Source: CAVZBW01 sp963778465 (GTDB taxonomy: Bacteria > Actinomycetota > Acidimicrobiia > Acidimicrobiales > RAAP-2). From it: a stretch of DNA of 64,000 nucleotides. A program made the translations under genes and the position numbers. The stretch is taken from assembly GCA_963778465.1 (NCBI GenBank), contig CAVZUK010000003.1, positions 806,001 to 870,000 on the forward strand, written 5' to 3'. Shown piece by piece: positions 18,707-27,206 of this stretch (positions within the stretch are counted from its first letter, which is position 1; each line of letters starts with the position of its first letter). The notes under the pieces were generated by a model. It did no database searches. It was not told the DNA's origin and saw only the letters and a program-made list of their open reading frames with translations.

Positions 18707-18862
18707 ATGGGTGCAGAGGACGCAGCGGCGAACAAGGACCTCTCTCTCGACGAGGAGCAGAGCGACGAGGTCTCGGGTGGCGTGTTGCGCGCCAAGCGCG
18801 TGGCAGAGCAAAAGGAAGTCGAGGCTCTCGCGGTGGAGAGGCGCCGGGCCGTGGCCGAGTGA
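18707..18862 (+). CDS. 51-residue peptide with leader-like GG motif
   Basis: Short ORF with a strong ribosome site (GAGGAGGAAGACC) before ATG 18707. The first 25 residues contain DLSLDEEQSDEVSGG, which resembles leader peptides of exported or post-translationally modified peptides that are cut after Gly-Gly. The remaining 26 residues (VLRAKRVAEQ, then a charged, Ala/Glu/Arg-rich helix) have no Cys, Ser, Thr, Tyr or Trp. It is therefore a poor substrate for known ring-forming enzymes. A terminator hairpin follows directly. No obvious transporter or modifying enzyme is adjacent except the P450 at 17052. It could instead be a small structural protein. Confidence 0.6.
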   Translation: MGAEDAAANKDLSLDEEQSDEVSGGVLRAKRVAEQKEVEALAVERRRAVAE

Positions 18863-18888
18863 CCAACCGGCCCTTTCGGGTCGTTTGC

Positions 18889-18921
18889 AGAGCCCCGGTC
18901 TCGTACGAGTGCCGGGGCTCT
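18889..18921. terminator. Strong hairpin terminator between convergent genes
   Basis: AGAGCCCCGG (18889-18898) pairs with CCGGGGCTCT (18912-18921), and the loop itself contains CTCG-TA-CGAG. It lies between the peptide gene (ends 18862) and the convergent glycosidase (ends 18947), so it can serve both strands. No long T run follows, as is common in this GC range. Confidence 0.7.
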
Positions 18922-18946
18922 CTCGCGCCAGCCGGCCACAGGCGGC

Positions 18947-21004
18947 TCAGATGCTGAGCGTCGAGAGGAGCTGCGCCGATTGCGCCGGCACGGAGACCGT
19001 GAGCCCCGACGTGCTCTGACCTTGGGACTGCAGAGCCAGGGACGTCCCCTGCAGGCTGGTTGCCGTCCCGGAGTACGAGTAGCTGTTCAGGGCCGTCGGC
19101 GCCGCATTCGTCGGCAGTTCGAGTTGGACCTGCGTCGGCGAAGAGGACAGGTTCACGAGCATCGCCGACCACTGACCGGTGCCGGGCAGCTTCGCCACCA
19201 GCGCGTCGATGTTGGGGCTCATGCTCGGGTTCGCGAGGGGGTAGATCACGGAGCCCGGGGGAAAGCCCCGGGTCAGCATCGACCAGCCGTAGAGCCACGG
19301 CTCCACGTTGAAGGATCCACTGCCGTTGGCCAACGTGCTCACCGCGCCGCAGTTGTTCGTGGGAGAGCTCGGTACGTCGGGGTCGAGGCAATAGGCCATG
19401 GGCCCGGCGACGCCGGCCTCGGCTGCCTGGACGCCGTCGTCGATCATGGCCAGGCCATAGTTCGTGGTCGTGATGCCGGTACCGCCGTAGTTGTCGGTCG
19501 TGCCGTCGCTCGCGGTCGTGGGATCACGAATGCCGATCTCCGACATGAAGATCGGCTTGACGTTCCCACCCGCCGACAATGAATTGACGACCTGCTGAAA
19601 CAGGCCGAGCTGCGAGTCGTTGGCCATCTCGGAGACGGCGAGGCTGCCGTCCGGATCGGCATTCAGCGGCGGGTTCCACGGGAAGTACCAGTGCCAGTCG
19701 TAGGCGCCGAGGTAGTCACCATTGGCGTTGAAGATCGACGGCCAGGTCTGGGAGGCACTGCCGGCCCAGAAGCTCCCGTTCTGTGTGGTCCCGTTGGAGT
19801 TGGAAGCGGTCGGGCCGAGCAGCGCCACCGCACTCTTGAGGTACGGACTGGCGGCGATGGCGTTCTTGACCGACTTCATGGCCGCTCGGTAGTTGGTGTA
19901 GCTGTATGTCGGGTCCGGGTTCGTCGTTCCCGGGACCGAGATGCTGTTGGGCTCGCTGATCTCCCCGTCGTAGGCGATGTTGGTGAGCCCCTCGGTATGC
20001 ACCAGATAGGTCAACAGGTCGATCTGCGTTCTGGTCCACGCCCCGCTCCCGAACGTGATGCTCGCCAGTGGCGACGGCGCCAGGGGCGGCGGGGTCGCAC
20101 GGAGGATCACCTTGATGCCGAGCTGCTGCATGAGCTGCAATTCGGCCACCTTGTCGTTCATGCCGACCGTGTTCCAGTTGTACGTGCAGGTCACCGGGCT
20201 GGCCGAGGTGTTGCAGCCGGTGACGTAGAGAGGGAGGGCAAAGGGTGTTCTCACGTAGGCCGGCAGCATCGTCTGCAACGCCTGGCTGTCGAGCTGCCAC
20301 TGGGTGGAGTCGACGTTTGCCTGGGCGGTCGCCTGGTCCGAGGAGCTCGCATAGGAGGAGGAGTTGGCGATCGCCGTCGTCCATGGGTACACGGTGACGT
20401 TGTTGAGATTGCCGAGCTTGCTTGCGGGTACGCCGTTGAGCCAGGTCACGCCGAATCCCTGCCATGGAGCGTTGGAGACGGACAGCGAGGGTTGCGCCTC
20501 GATCACGTAAGGCTGGCCGAGGGTGCCGGACGTCGCGCCATTGCAGGCGGTGAGATCATTGGGGGAGAGGACGACCCTCAGGTTGTGCAGGCTGCCAACG
20601 GACAAGGCGTACACGTACGTGTCTCCGAGGACGGCGGAGCCACTCACCGGCCCGAGGCCCTGGGCGACACCGTAGAGCCAGCTGGTCGACGTCGTCGTGG
20701 TGATCACCGAATTGTTGCGGTAGATCGTCAGGCTGCCGGTCATGGGAGTGCTGCTCGGTCCCGAGAGCGAGGTCTGCACCCGGACCGCGAACAACAGCCC
20801 GTAGGCGGAGCTCGTCGGCTGTGCGCAGGCTGTCGCCGTGACCTGAGGGCCCCCAAAGAACGGTGAGCCGGTGTAGAACTCGGTCCAGCTGGTCGCAGCA
20901 CCAGCCGTGGACGATGGAGTGGCCGCCAGGCCCGCCGCAAGCGTCAGCGCCACCGCCAAGAGAGTGAGCGCACTCCACCTACCCCTCGACATGTCTCGGC
21001 CCAC
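18947..21004 (-). CDS. Secreted glycosidase-like protein (clan GH-A type)
   Basis: Protein of 685 residues. A signal peptide (ALTLLAVALTLAAGLAATP) is followed by a beta-rich region of about 160 residues, then a TIM-barrel-like catalytic part and a C-terminal beta-sandwich. Likely catalytic glutamates are in YDGEISEPNS (acid/base) and KPIFMSEIGIRDP (nucleophile), the usual pair at the ends of strands 4 and 7 in clan GH-A. DWHWYFPWNPP and WLYGWSML supply aromatic residues typical of sugar-binding clefts. GTG 21004 lies only two bases from AGGAGG; ATG 20992 is an alternative. The exact family is not recognised (GH39/GH30-like). Confidence 0.72.
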   Translation of the reverse strand: MGRDMSRGRWSALTLLAVALTLAAGLAATPSSTAGAATSWTEFYTGSPFFGGPQVTATACAQPTSSAYGLLFAVRVQTSLSGPSSTPMTGSLTIYRNNSVITTTTSTSWLYGVAQGLGPVSGSAVLGDTYVYALSVGSLHNLRVVLSPNDLTACNGATSGTLGQPYVIEAQPSLSVSNAPWQGFGVTWLNGVPASKLGNLNNVTVYPWTTAIANSSSYASSSDQATAQANVDSTQWQLDSQALQTMLPAYVRTPFALPLYVTGCNTSASPVTCTYNWNTVGMNDKVAELQLMQQLGIKVILRATPPPLAPSPLASITFGSGAWTRTQIDLLTYLVHTEGLTNIAYDGEISEPNSISVPGTTNPDPTYSYTNYRAAMKSVKNAIAASPYLKSAVALLGPTASNSNGTTQNGSFWAGSASQTWPSIFNANGDYLGAYDWHWYFPWNPPLNADPDGSLAVSEMANDSQLGLFQQVVNSLSAGGNVKPIFMSEIGIRDPTTASDGTTDNYGGTGITTTNYGLAMIDDGVQAAEAGVAGPMAYCLDPDVPSSPTNNCGAVSTLANGSGSFNVEPWLYGWSMLTRGFPPGSVIYPLANPSMSPNIDALVAKLPGTGQWSAMLVNLSSSPTQVQLELPTNAAPTALNSYSYSGTATSLQGTSLALQSQGQSTSGLTVSVPAQSAQLLSTLSI

Positions 21005-21122
21005 ATCCTCCTATGGAAGCCATCGCTTCCCCCTCGGCGCGAGGTGGGTCGAGTCTCCGGGGGGCCCCAGACGCCGGCCCGGCCCCCGCCCAACCTCGCC
21101 GCCAACACTAGCCGATCCTCGT

Positions 21123-21155
21123 GACTAGTTATTCTCAGTTGCAAGCGGACTAGTC
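21123..21155. promoter_or_regulatory. Inverted repeat GACTAGT/ACTAGTC at a TetR gene end
   Basis: GACTAGT (21123-21129) and ACTAGTC (21149-21155) are perfect inverted arms 19 bases apart. They lie upstream of the secreted glycosidase and overlap the stop codon of the TetR-like gene. They could be an operator for the glycosidase or part of a terminator. Confidence 0.4.
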
Positions 21156-22007
21156 GCCTGCCGGGGGCCGCCAGTCCGGGTCGGGCTCGAGGAATTGGTT
21201 CATCAGCGCCTCGAGCCCGATGCCGAAGAGGGTCCACTCCTGTTTCTCCCCCCCAGGCCCCGTGGGACGCAGGATGTCCCGCGAGCTGCCCGGGTCGACC
21301 TGATCTCGGAGGCCGCAGCCCTCCGCGAGGGCCGCCACCGCCACTGCGAGTTGCCGGAAGCTGTAGGGAGACCGGAGGCGAAAGCCCAGGAGTGGTCCCG
21401 CCAACTCGTAGATGGCTTGGTAGCGGCGGGTCGTGGCTTCGTAGGCACGGAGGAGGGTCCTGCGCACCTCCTGTCGGGTGTTGCTCCTCACCGACGCTTT
21501 GGCCCTCCGGCCGGCCCGCTGGAAGGCGTAGGCCCACACGCCTCTCCAGGTATCCCACGTGGGGGAGTCCCGGATGGCTTGCATGTTCGCCGCCGCGCCG
21601 ACCCGACACAGCTCCTGGAGCGCCAGCCTCCTGCTCTCGACGTCGGCCAGTTCGGCCCGTTCGACCATCTCCTGCAGGGGCCCGAGCGTCTGGAGGAACT
21701 GGGACGAGCTCTCTTGTTGGGCGAAGTCGAGCAGCACGTCGGTTTGGAAGGCCGCCTGGTCGGGCCATATCCGACCGATGACGGAGGCGTTGGTGAGGTG
21801 GATTCCGTGGTCGGCGGCGAGCCGTTCGAAGACCCGCTTGAACGTGATGTGGTCGACGCCGGTTCCGAGTCCCCCGTCGACCAGGACAGCACCTCCCGCC
21901 GCCAGCAACAACGCACGCAGCTCGTCGCGGCTGTGACGAGGGGCACGCTTTCTCCCCTCTCGCTCCCTGCCGGCCTTTGCGCTCACGGCACGTGCACGGG
22001 GCATCAA
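21150..22007 (-). CDS. TetR-like transcriptional regulator
   Basis: Protein of 285 residues. The N-terminal helices (RDELRALLLAAGGAVLVDGG, FKRVFERLAADHGIHLTNASVIGRIW) match a TetR/AcrR HTH, with the recognition helix at ASVIGRIWPDQAAFQTDVL. The long all-helical C-terminus has no recognised ligand motif. It is longer than the usual 190-230 residues. ATG 22007 and ATG 22004 are both possible and neither has a clear ribosome site. It is divergent from the dienelactone hydrolase at 22086 and just upstream (same strand) of the glycosidase, so either may be its target. Confidence 0.72.
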   Translation of the reverse strand: MMPRARAVSAKAGREREGRKRAPRHSRDELRALLLAAGGAVLVDGGLGTGVDHITFKRVFERLAADHGIHLTNASVIGRIWPDQAAFQTDVLLDFAQQESSSQFLQTLGPLQEMVERAELADVESRRLALQELCRVGAAANMQAIRDSPTWDTWRGVWAYAFQRAGRRAKASVRSNTRQEVRRTLLRAYEATTRRYQAIYELAGPLLGFRLRSPYSFRQLAVAVAALAEGCGLRDQVDPGSSRDILRPTGPGGEKQEWTLFGIGLEALMNQFLEPDPDWRPPAGD

Positions 22008-22085
22008 CGCACCTTAGGTGGTCCGAACTCCGTGGACGTGTTCCCAGATACCATCGGGCGATCCGCCCGAGACACGGAGGCCCCG

Positions 22086-22844
22086 ATGACCCAACGCGGC
22101 GTAGAGATCGCGACCGACGACGGGACGAGCCCGGGCTCGCTCCACATTCCCGATGGGGAGGGACCGTGGCCGGCGGTGCTCATGTACCCGGATGCCGGCG
22201 GGCTACGGGGCACCCTCAGGGATATGGGCCAGCGGATGGCCCGCATGGGCTATGTCACCTTGGTGCCCGACTTCTACTACCGGTCGGGCAGCTTCGAGCC
22301 GTTTGACATGCGTACGCTGATGAGCGATCCGGTGCAGCGCGACCGGCTGATGAGCATGGTGCGCAGCGTCACCGCGGACATGGTGGCCCGCGACGCCGCC
22401 GCCTACGTGGACTATCTGATCTCCCTGCCGGAGACCTCGGGCACGGCCGTCGGCACGACCGGCTACTGCATGGGCGGTCGACTGTCGTTGCTTGCCGCCG
22501 GACACCTGGGCGACCGCGTCGCCGCGGCCGCGTCCTTCCATGGCGGAAACATCGCCGCGGCGGACGATCCCGACAGCCCGCACCTGCTCGCAGGATCCCT
22601 GGCGGCGACCGTCTACGTCGCCGGGGCGACGGACGATGCGACCTTTCCGCCGGACCAGCTCGATCGCCTCGAGCAGGCGCTGTCGGTGGCGGGGGTGACG
22701 CACACGATCGAGACCTATCCCGCGGCCCACGGTTTCGCCGTACCCGACAATCCGAGCTACGACCCGACCGCGGCACAGCGCCACTGGGATGCGATGGCGG
22801 ACCTCTTCGGCAGTGCCCTTGCGCCCGCCACACGGCCCGCGTGA
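22086..22844 (+). CDS. Dienelactone hydrolase family protein
   Basis: Alpha/beta hydrolase of 252 residues. The cysteine nucleophile elbow GTTGYCMGGRLSLLAA replaces serine, as in dienelactone hydrolases. The acid lies near VAGATDDATFPPDQ and the histidine in YPAAHGFAVPD. The N-terminal part includes the substrate-binding glutamate in the segment after PDAGGLRGTLRDM. ATG 22086 follows a weak site. It is divergent from the TetR-like gene, a common arrangement for an inducible catabolic enzyme. Activity on a dienelactone or another ester is not shown. Confidence 0.88.
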   Translation: MTQRGVEIATDDGTSPGSLHIPDGEGPWPAVLMYPDAGGLRGTLRDMGQRMARMGYVTLVPDFYYRSGSFEPFDMRTLMSDPVQRDRLMSMVRSVTADMVARDAAAYVDYLISLPETSGTAVGTTGYCMGGRLSLLAAGHLGDRVAAAASFHGGNIAAADDPDSPHLLAGSLAATVYVAGATDDATFPPDQLDRLEQALSVAGVTHTIETYPAAHGFAVPDNPSYDPTAAQRHWDAMADLFGSALAPATRPA

Positions 22845-23125
22845 ACCGGCGCCGGGCGGCCCGTCGACAGCAGCGCCTCGACGTGAACGGCGCCGTGAAA
22901 GCGATGGGACGCTGTCAAAGTATGTAGATGACCCCAACGCCCCGCGTGCCGGGTGTGGAGAGAGGGATCATCCCCGACACGTGGGGCGAGGGGCCGTTCG
23001 CTGCGAACCTAGGCGCCCGTTCCGCGCACCGTCCAGCCACTGGCAGCTGGTGATTCGCGGCTGCAGCGTGGTGAGCTGCGGGTTTCCGACCCGTTTTCCT
23101 TGAGATTTTTGGAATTGTTGAGAAT
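22845..23125. other. Intergenic stretch with no clear gene
   Basis: About 280 bases after the dienelactone hydrolase carry no supported gene. Base composition drops, with AT-rich patches around 23100-23130 (including GAATT-GTTGA-GAATTC), unlike the flanking genes. Confidence 0.5.
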
Positions 23126-23758
23126 TCAGGGACTAGGGCGAGTCGATGACCAGGGGCGCCAGGGCTGACGAACGCTCCGCCGGCGGGCCCATCCGTCTCG
23201 GATCCCGTCGCGCGACAGGCGAGCAGCATTTGGCTCACCGGGCCGATGGCGAGCGGCGCCACCGACATCTTTCTCCCGTCGGGCGTCAACGGATCGCTCC
23301 GCTGGATCGTAATTAGTTGCTGAAGGATGCGTGGGTGCGATGCCGGAGCAGACAACCAACCTATCGAGGCTCGATTCGACCGGCCCCTCAGGCGATCCCT
23401 CGTCGTGGCCTTTCGCACTCCCCGAGCTGGCGAGGATGTGGAGATCGTGGGGTTCGATGCTCTTGCTCGGACGCCTGTTCGTGGCTCGGGGACGGTCCGG
23501 AACGCTGGCTCGGCGGGCGTCACCGAGAACCGCGAGGACCATGCGGACCGTTCGTTGCCAGGGGTCAGGCGACTGCCCGACGACGACCAGATACCGGTTC
23601 GGGATCCCGGGTCGAGTGAGCGTCTCGATCTGGTTCGAGCGACGCGCCAAGTGCTCAACTGACACCGCGAGGCGGTCGCTCTTCGTTGCTTCGCTGAGCA
23701 CGCGGCGCAGGAGGCTGCCATCGCCTCGGGTGGTAGCCGAAGGGTCATCCCGCGACAC
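23126..23758 (-). CDS. Doubtful hypothetical protein, possibly decayed
   Basis: An open frame of 210 residues from GTG 23758 without a good ribosome site. The first 90 residues look protein-like (LLRRVLSEATKSDRLAVSV, then RYLVVVGQSPDPWQRTVRMV) with third positions rich in G and C. The remainder is low-complexity and basic. No family is recognised. A neighbouring minus-strand frame also looks coding in places, so this may be the remains of a frameshifted gene. Confidence 0.3.
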   Translation of the reverse strand: MSRDDPSATTRGDGSLLRRVLSEATKSDRLAVSVEHLARRSNQIETLTRPGIPNRYLVVVGQSPDPWQRTVRMVLAVLGDARRASVPDRPRATNRRPSKSIEPHDLHILASSGSAKGHDEGSPEGPVESSLDRLVVCSGIAPTHPSATNYDPAERSVDARREKDVGGAARHRPGEPNAARLSRDGIRDGWARRRSVRQPWRPWSSTRPSP

Positions 23759-23852
23759 CGCTCGAGGGGGGTTGCAAAGCCCGAGAGGGGCGTCGCACCG
23801 GCCGCGCTAGTGGAGGGAGGGGGCTAGCGAAGCCGTGACACTTCCCTTCACG

Positions 23853-24509
23853 TCAATGACGCGGCTCGGGGCCGAAGGGCTTGAAATCCTCAAACCTGGG
23901 CTCGTCGCCGCGCTCGGGTAGGCGAAAGGCCCGTAGGCGGGTCGGCTGGCGGAAAGCCTCGGGTCGCCAGCCCGTGTTGACCTCGAAGTAGCGGGCGGCC
24001 GTGGCGACCGAAGGCCACTGGCAGTCGTCGAGGACGAGGAGCCCGCTCGGCCGAACCAGTTCGCGGAGGAAGTAGAGGTCCACAAATACGTTGTGAAAGG
24101 TGTGGCTGCCGTCCACGAAGGCGGCATCGAAGGCGAGACCCTCGGCGACCAATCTCGGGAGTGTGAGCTGAGACCGATCCTCGACCAGCGTGCAGACCCC
24201 ATTCATGCCCGCAGCAGCGATCGCCTCCCACCCCAGGTTGTCGAAGCGATCTTGGTAGGCGTCGACGATCACGTGACGGGTGTCTTGATGGCCCTCCTGG
24301 GCCAGTGCTTCGCCGATCGCCAGGGCGGAGCTGCCATAGCCGAGGCCGATCTCGATGATCGTCCGGACGCCCTCGGCGACGAGGAGATCACGGAGCGCAT
24401 CGCCGTCCCTGATGGGCAGCGCGATGCGTCGGATCTCCGCCTCGCTGTGCGTCGGCCCCGCGAAGAGCCGGACCAGGTCTCCGCGCACACGTTGAGCAGC
24501 TGCCGCCAC
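23853..24509 (-). CDS. Class I methyltransferase, TylF/Methyltransf_24-like
   Basis: About 218 residues from GTG 24509. Motif I is IIEIGLGYGSSALAIGEAL. The metal/substrate region is AFVDGSHTFHNVFVDLYFL and the post-core motif is RPSGLLVLDDCQWPS. This is the arrangement of small-molecule O-methyltransferases such as macrocin methyltransferase. The frame extends upstream into the P450 gene; the true start must lie after the P450 stop at 24538, which leaves GTG 24509 as the best choice. The 28-base gap suggests one operon with that P450, so both may act on one substrate. Confidence 0.78.
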   Translation of the reverse strand: MAAAAQRVRGDLVRLFAGPTHSEAEIRRIALPIRDGDALRDLLVAEGVRTIIEIGLGYGSSALAIGEALAQEGHQDTRHVIVDAYQDRFDNLGWEAIAAAGMNGVCTLVEDRSQLTLPRLVAEGLAFDAAFVDGSHTFHNVFVDLYFLRELVRPSGLLVLDDCQWPSVATAARYFEVNTGWRPEAFRQPTRLRAFRLPERGDEPRFEDFKPFGPEPRH

Positions 24510-24537
24510 CTCGGGGCGCGCCGCCGTCTCGCCGCCT

Positions 24538-25821
24538 TTACCACTCCACGTCGATGCGACGGGGCCCACGCAGGGTGAGGGTGTCCCGCCACTCGAACGT
24601 ATCCCTCGCTGGGCGGATCTCAGGAAAGCGATCGAGGAGGGTGCGGATGCCCACCTCGGTCTCGGTACGTGCGAGTGACGCACCGACGCAGTAGTAGGTG
24701 CCAAACCCGAACGCGAGGTGGTGCGTGGGCTGGCGCGTGACGTCCAGCCGGTCGGGGTCTTCGAAGGCAGCGGGATCCCGGTTGGCCGCTCCGAGCAGGG
24801 CATAGACCATGTCGCCCTGGGGGACTTCAATTCCGCTCATTGTCATACCGGCTCGCAAGAGGCGGTGATTGATCTGAACCGAGCCGTCGAATCGGAGGAA
24901 CTCTTCCACGGCCGGCTTCGTGAGCGCGGCATCCTCGCGTAGCTGGGCGAGCTGTTCGGGGTTGCGGAAGAGGGCGACCATGGCATTGCCGAGGAGGTCT
25001 TGGGTCGTCTCGTGTCCTGCTTGCATGAGGAGGACGCAGTTGGCGACCAGTTCCGTGTGGGAGAGGCGATCGCCGGTCTCTTCGACCTCGACCAGGGCCG
25101 AGATCAGGTCCTCGGTCGGGTTGGCCCTTCGTCGTTCGGCCAGATCCTCGAAGTACGCGGTGAAACCGCGTGCAGCGTCGTCCCCACGTCTTGCGACTTC
25201 CGGGTCGACGACCTTCTCTCCCGCTCGCGCGAAGTCCCAGGCGAGCTGCTTCATCAGTGGGAAGTCGGGCTCGGGCACGCCAAGGATGTGGGCGATGACA
25301 TTGAACGGCAGCTCGTAGTTGAACTGCTGGACGAGCTCCATGCCGCCGTCGTCCTGCACCGCATCACAGAGCTCGTTGGCGACGCCTGCGGCGATGGGGG
25401 CCCACCGAGCGATCGCCCGAGGCGTGAACGCCCGAACGACGAGCTTGCGGATGCGCTCGTGAGACTGCGACTCGAGAAAGATCATGGTGTTCTTCATCAC
25501 GCTGTAGAACGCGCCGTCGCCGTGGTTGAAGGCGTGGTCGACCACGGCGGGGTCGTTGACGGCGATGGGGCTCTTCACGAGGGCGTCGACGTCCGCATAG
25601 CTCGATACGATCCACGAGCCATTCAGCATCTCCGGGCGGCATTTGTGAACTGGTGCCAGCCGCCGGAGCTGGTGGTAGAGCGGGTACAGCTCACCTCGAT
25701 GCTGCGGATCCATCAACCAGGTGATGATCTCGTCGGGATCGTCGGGGAGCCCGCCCGGGGACCAATCCACCGGCTCGTACGAGGCCTCGATGCCCTTGGA
25801 GATCACGACCTCGGAGCTCAT
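24538..25821 (-). CDS. Cytochrome P450
   Basis: Heme monooxygenase of 427 residues. The I-helix is LMQAGHETTQDLLGNAM. ExxR lies in KPAVEEFLRFDGSVQINHR. The heme loop is FGFGTYYCVGASLARTE, with the axial cysteine. ATG 25821 starts MSSEVVISKGIEAS. The P450 and the methyltransferase at 23853-24509 are transcribed together, a pairing typical of tailoring of natural products or sterol-like compounds. A SnoaL-like gene lies about 316 bases upstream on the same strand and may belong to the same group. Redox partners are absent. Confidence 0.93.
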   Translation of the reverse strand: MSSEVVISKGIEASYEPVDWSPGGLPDDPDEIITWLMDPQHRGELYPLYHQLRRLAPVHKCRPEMLNGSWIVSSYADVDALVKSPIAVNDPAVVDHAFNHGDGAFYSVMKNTMIFLESQSHERIRKLVVRAFTPRAIARWAPIAAGVANELCDAVQDDGGMELVQQFNYELPFNVIAHILGVPEPDFPLMKQLAWDFARAGEKVVDPEVARRGDDAARGFTAYFEDLAERRRANPTEDLISALVEVEETGDRLSHTELVANCVLLMQAGHETTQDLLGNAMVALFRNPEQLAQLREDAALTKPAVEEFLRFDGSVQINHRLLRAGMTMSGIEVPQGDMVYALLGAANRDPAAFEDPDRLDVTRQPTHHLAFGFGTYYCVGASLARTETEVGIRTLLDRFPEIRPARDTFEWRDTLTLRGPRRIDVEW

Positions 25822-26137
25822 CTTGTCCCCAATCGTCGACGTTGCGCTGAACCCGGAAGGTAGTCATCCCCTTCGATGTCGTCAATCAGCGAGACAACGA
25901 CAGATGCGGTGTCTCGGGCTTCCCACGCCTCCCTCATGACGACACGTAGTCGGGCGGCCTCGTCGTCACACGGCGGGGTTGTCGCATGCGGGTTGCGGAT
26001 CTGGCGCTCAGTCGCAACGCCCAGACACTACGCTCCGCCCGTGGCTCGGGATCGACGCTCCCCACGCCCGAGGTGGCGCCGATCGGTGCGGACTGCGGGA
26101 CGGTGCAGGGTGGTCCCGGCGTGACCCTGGCAAGGAC
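25822..26137. other. Intergenic spacer upstream of the P450
   Basis: About 316 bases between the SnoaL-like gene and the P450, both minus strand. No gene is visible and no dyad longer than six bases was found. It presumably holds the P450 promoter. Confidence 0.5.
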
Positions 26138-26626
26138 TCAGTCCGGCGGCGTGACGTTGCGGTCGGGGTGCGCCGGCGGAGCATTGAGGGAAGCGTTTGG
26201 CCGCCAGTCGCTGGCTTCCATCAGCTCGCGGACCTCCGCCATGTTGAGGAGGTCGAGTTCGTAGTCGAACTTTCCCTGGCCGGCGTACCGCAGAACCGAG
26301 ACGCCCGGCGCCTCGAGCGGCCGACCGTCGGGTCGGGTGCCCGGGAGACGGTTCCACCAGAACGACACGACGCGGTCGCCTTCGACGATGGTCCATTGCT
26401 CCGGGAAGGACCATCCATCCAAACCAGCCATGCTCTCGTCGAGAAAGCGGGTTATTGCAGGGATACCCTCGAATCGACCCCAGGCGGGATCGATGAATAC
26501 CGCGTCATCGGTGAAGAACTCTCCGAGGATCGACCAGGGTGCCTGCCCCTTCTCGGCTTGCTCTCGGGCCGCAACGAGGCGGTGATACGCCGCTCGGGCC
26601 TCCTCGGTGCGATCGGTATCGCTCAT
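26138..26626 (-). CDS. SnoaL-like (NTF2-fold) protein
   Basis: Protein of 162 residues with the cone-shaped alpha+beta NTF2 fold. The N-terminal helix (AAYHRLVAAREQAEKGQ) is followed by FFTDDAVFIDPAWGRFEG and FLDESMAG, then the beta-sheet strands WTIVEGDRVVSFWWNRLPG and GVSVLRYAGQGKFDYELDLLN. Members act as polyketide cyclases, isomerases or hydrolases. Catalytic residues cannot be assigned with confidence. The proximity to a P450 and methyltransferase hints at a small tailoring group. Confidence 0.82.
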   Translation of the reverse strand: MSDTDRTEEARAAYHRLVAAREQAEKGQAPWSILGEFFTDDAVFIDPAWGRFEGIPAITRFLDESMAGLDGWSFPEQWTIVEGDRVVSFWWNRLPGTRPDGRPLEAPGVSVLRYAGQGKFDYELDLLNMAEVRELMEASDWRPNASLNAPPAHPDRNVTPPD

Positions 26627-26663
26627 GGATATGGGAGCTTAGCTCGGCACCAGATCGAGGAAG

Positions 26664-27206
26664 TCAGTAGCTCACGGAACCCGACCCGGTGACGGTGGCA
26701 AAGAACGCCAGAGGATTGGCGTTGTTGCTCTGGTTGCAAGTGCCGCTCTTCGTCCTCGGCCCGACAGCGGCGAATTGCGCCGTCAGGTTCAACGAACCGG
26801 TAATGCCGCTGTAGGTTCCGGTGCCACTCACAATTTGAACGGAACCCGAATAATTGAAGGCGAAGGAGCACGTGCTCGTGTTGTTCGTCGACGGTTGGGC
26901 ATTGTTGCCAGCAGCGTTGAACGCCGTGCTGTTGACGAGGATGCTGCCCTTGCGGAGGCTCAGCTTCTCGTAGTCACTGTTCTTGGTCGGCTTACCCGAG
27001 GCGTTCGTGCTGACGGCGGCGCCGTAGTCCCCGATGGCACCGGTGAAGACCACCTTCCCACCATTGCCGTTCGCGCCGAGCGTGACCCAGACCTGGACCT
27101 GACCGTTCGAGACCGACTCCCCGAATGCCGAGGTTGTCCCTGCCCCAAGCCCCGCCAGTAGGCCGGCAACGCCCACGGCGACCTTCACTACGGATCCTCT
27201 TCCCAT
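26664..27206 (-). CDS. Small exported protein, paralogue 1, unknown function
   Basis: Protein of 180 residues from ATG 27206, which follows GGGAGGGAGAAGCA. The signal peptide is VVKVAVGVAGLLAGLGAGTT with cleavage near AFG. The mature part is a beta-rich domain with VWVTLGANGNG, FTGAIGDYGAAVSTN, a lysine-rich strand (LSLRKGSILVN), GTYSGITGSLNLTA and the ending TKSGTCNQSNNANP. A homologue with the same order lies at 40342-40899. The SGTGTYSGITGS region resembles allene-oxide-cyclase-like barrel proteins, but this is only a resemblance. Two cysteines may form a disulfide outside the cell. Confidence 0.75.
   Translation of the reverse strand: MGRGSVVKVAVGVAGLLAGLGAGTTSAFGESVSNGQVQVWVTLGANGNGGKVVFTGAIGDYGAAVSTNASGKPTKNSDYEKLSLRKGSILVNSTAFNAAGNNAQPSTNNTSTCSFAFNYSGSVQIVSGTGTYSGITGSLNLTAQFAAVGPRTKSGTCNQSNNANPLAFFATVTGSGSVSY

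Noticed and set aside
23331..23810. A plus-strand hypothetical protein
   Set aside because: Composition is low-complexity and it overlaps a better minus-strand candidate; no start signal.
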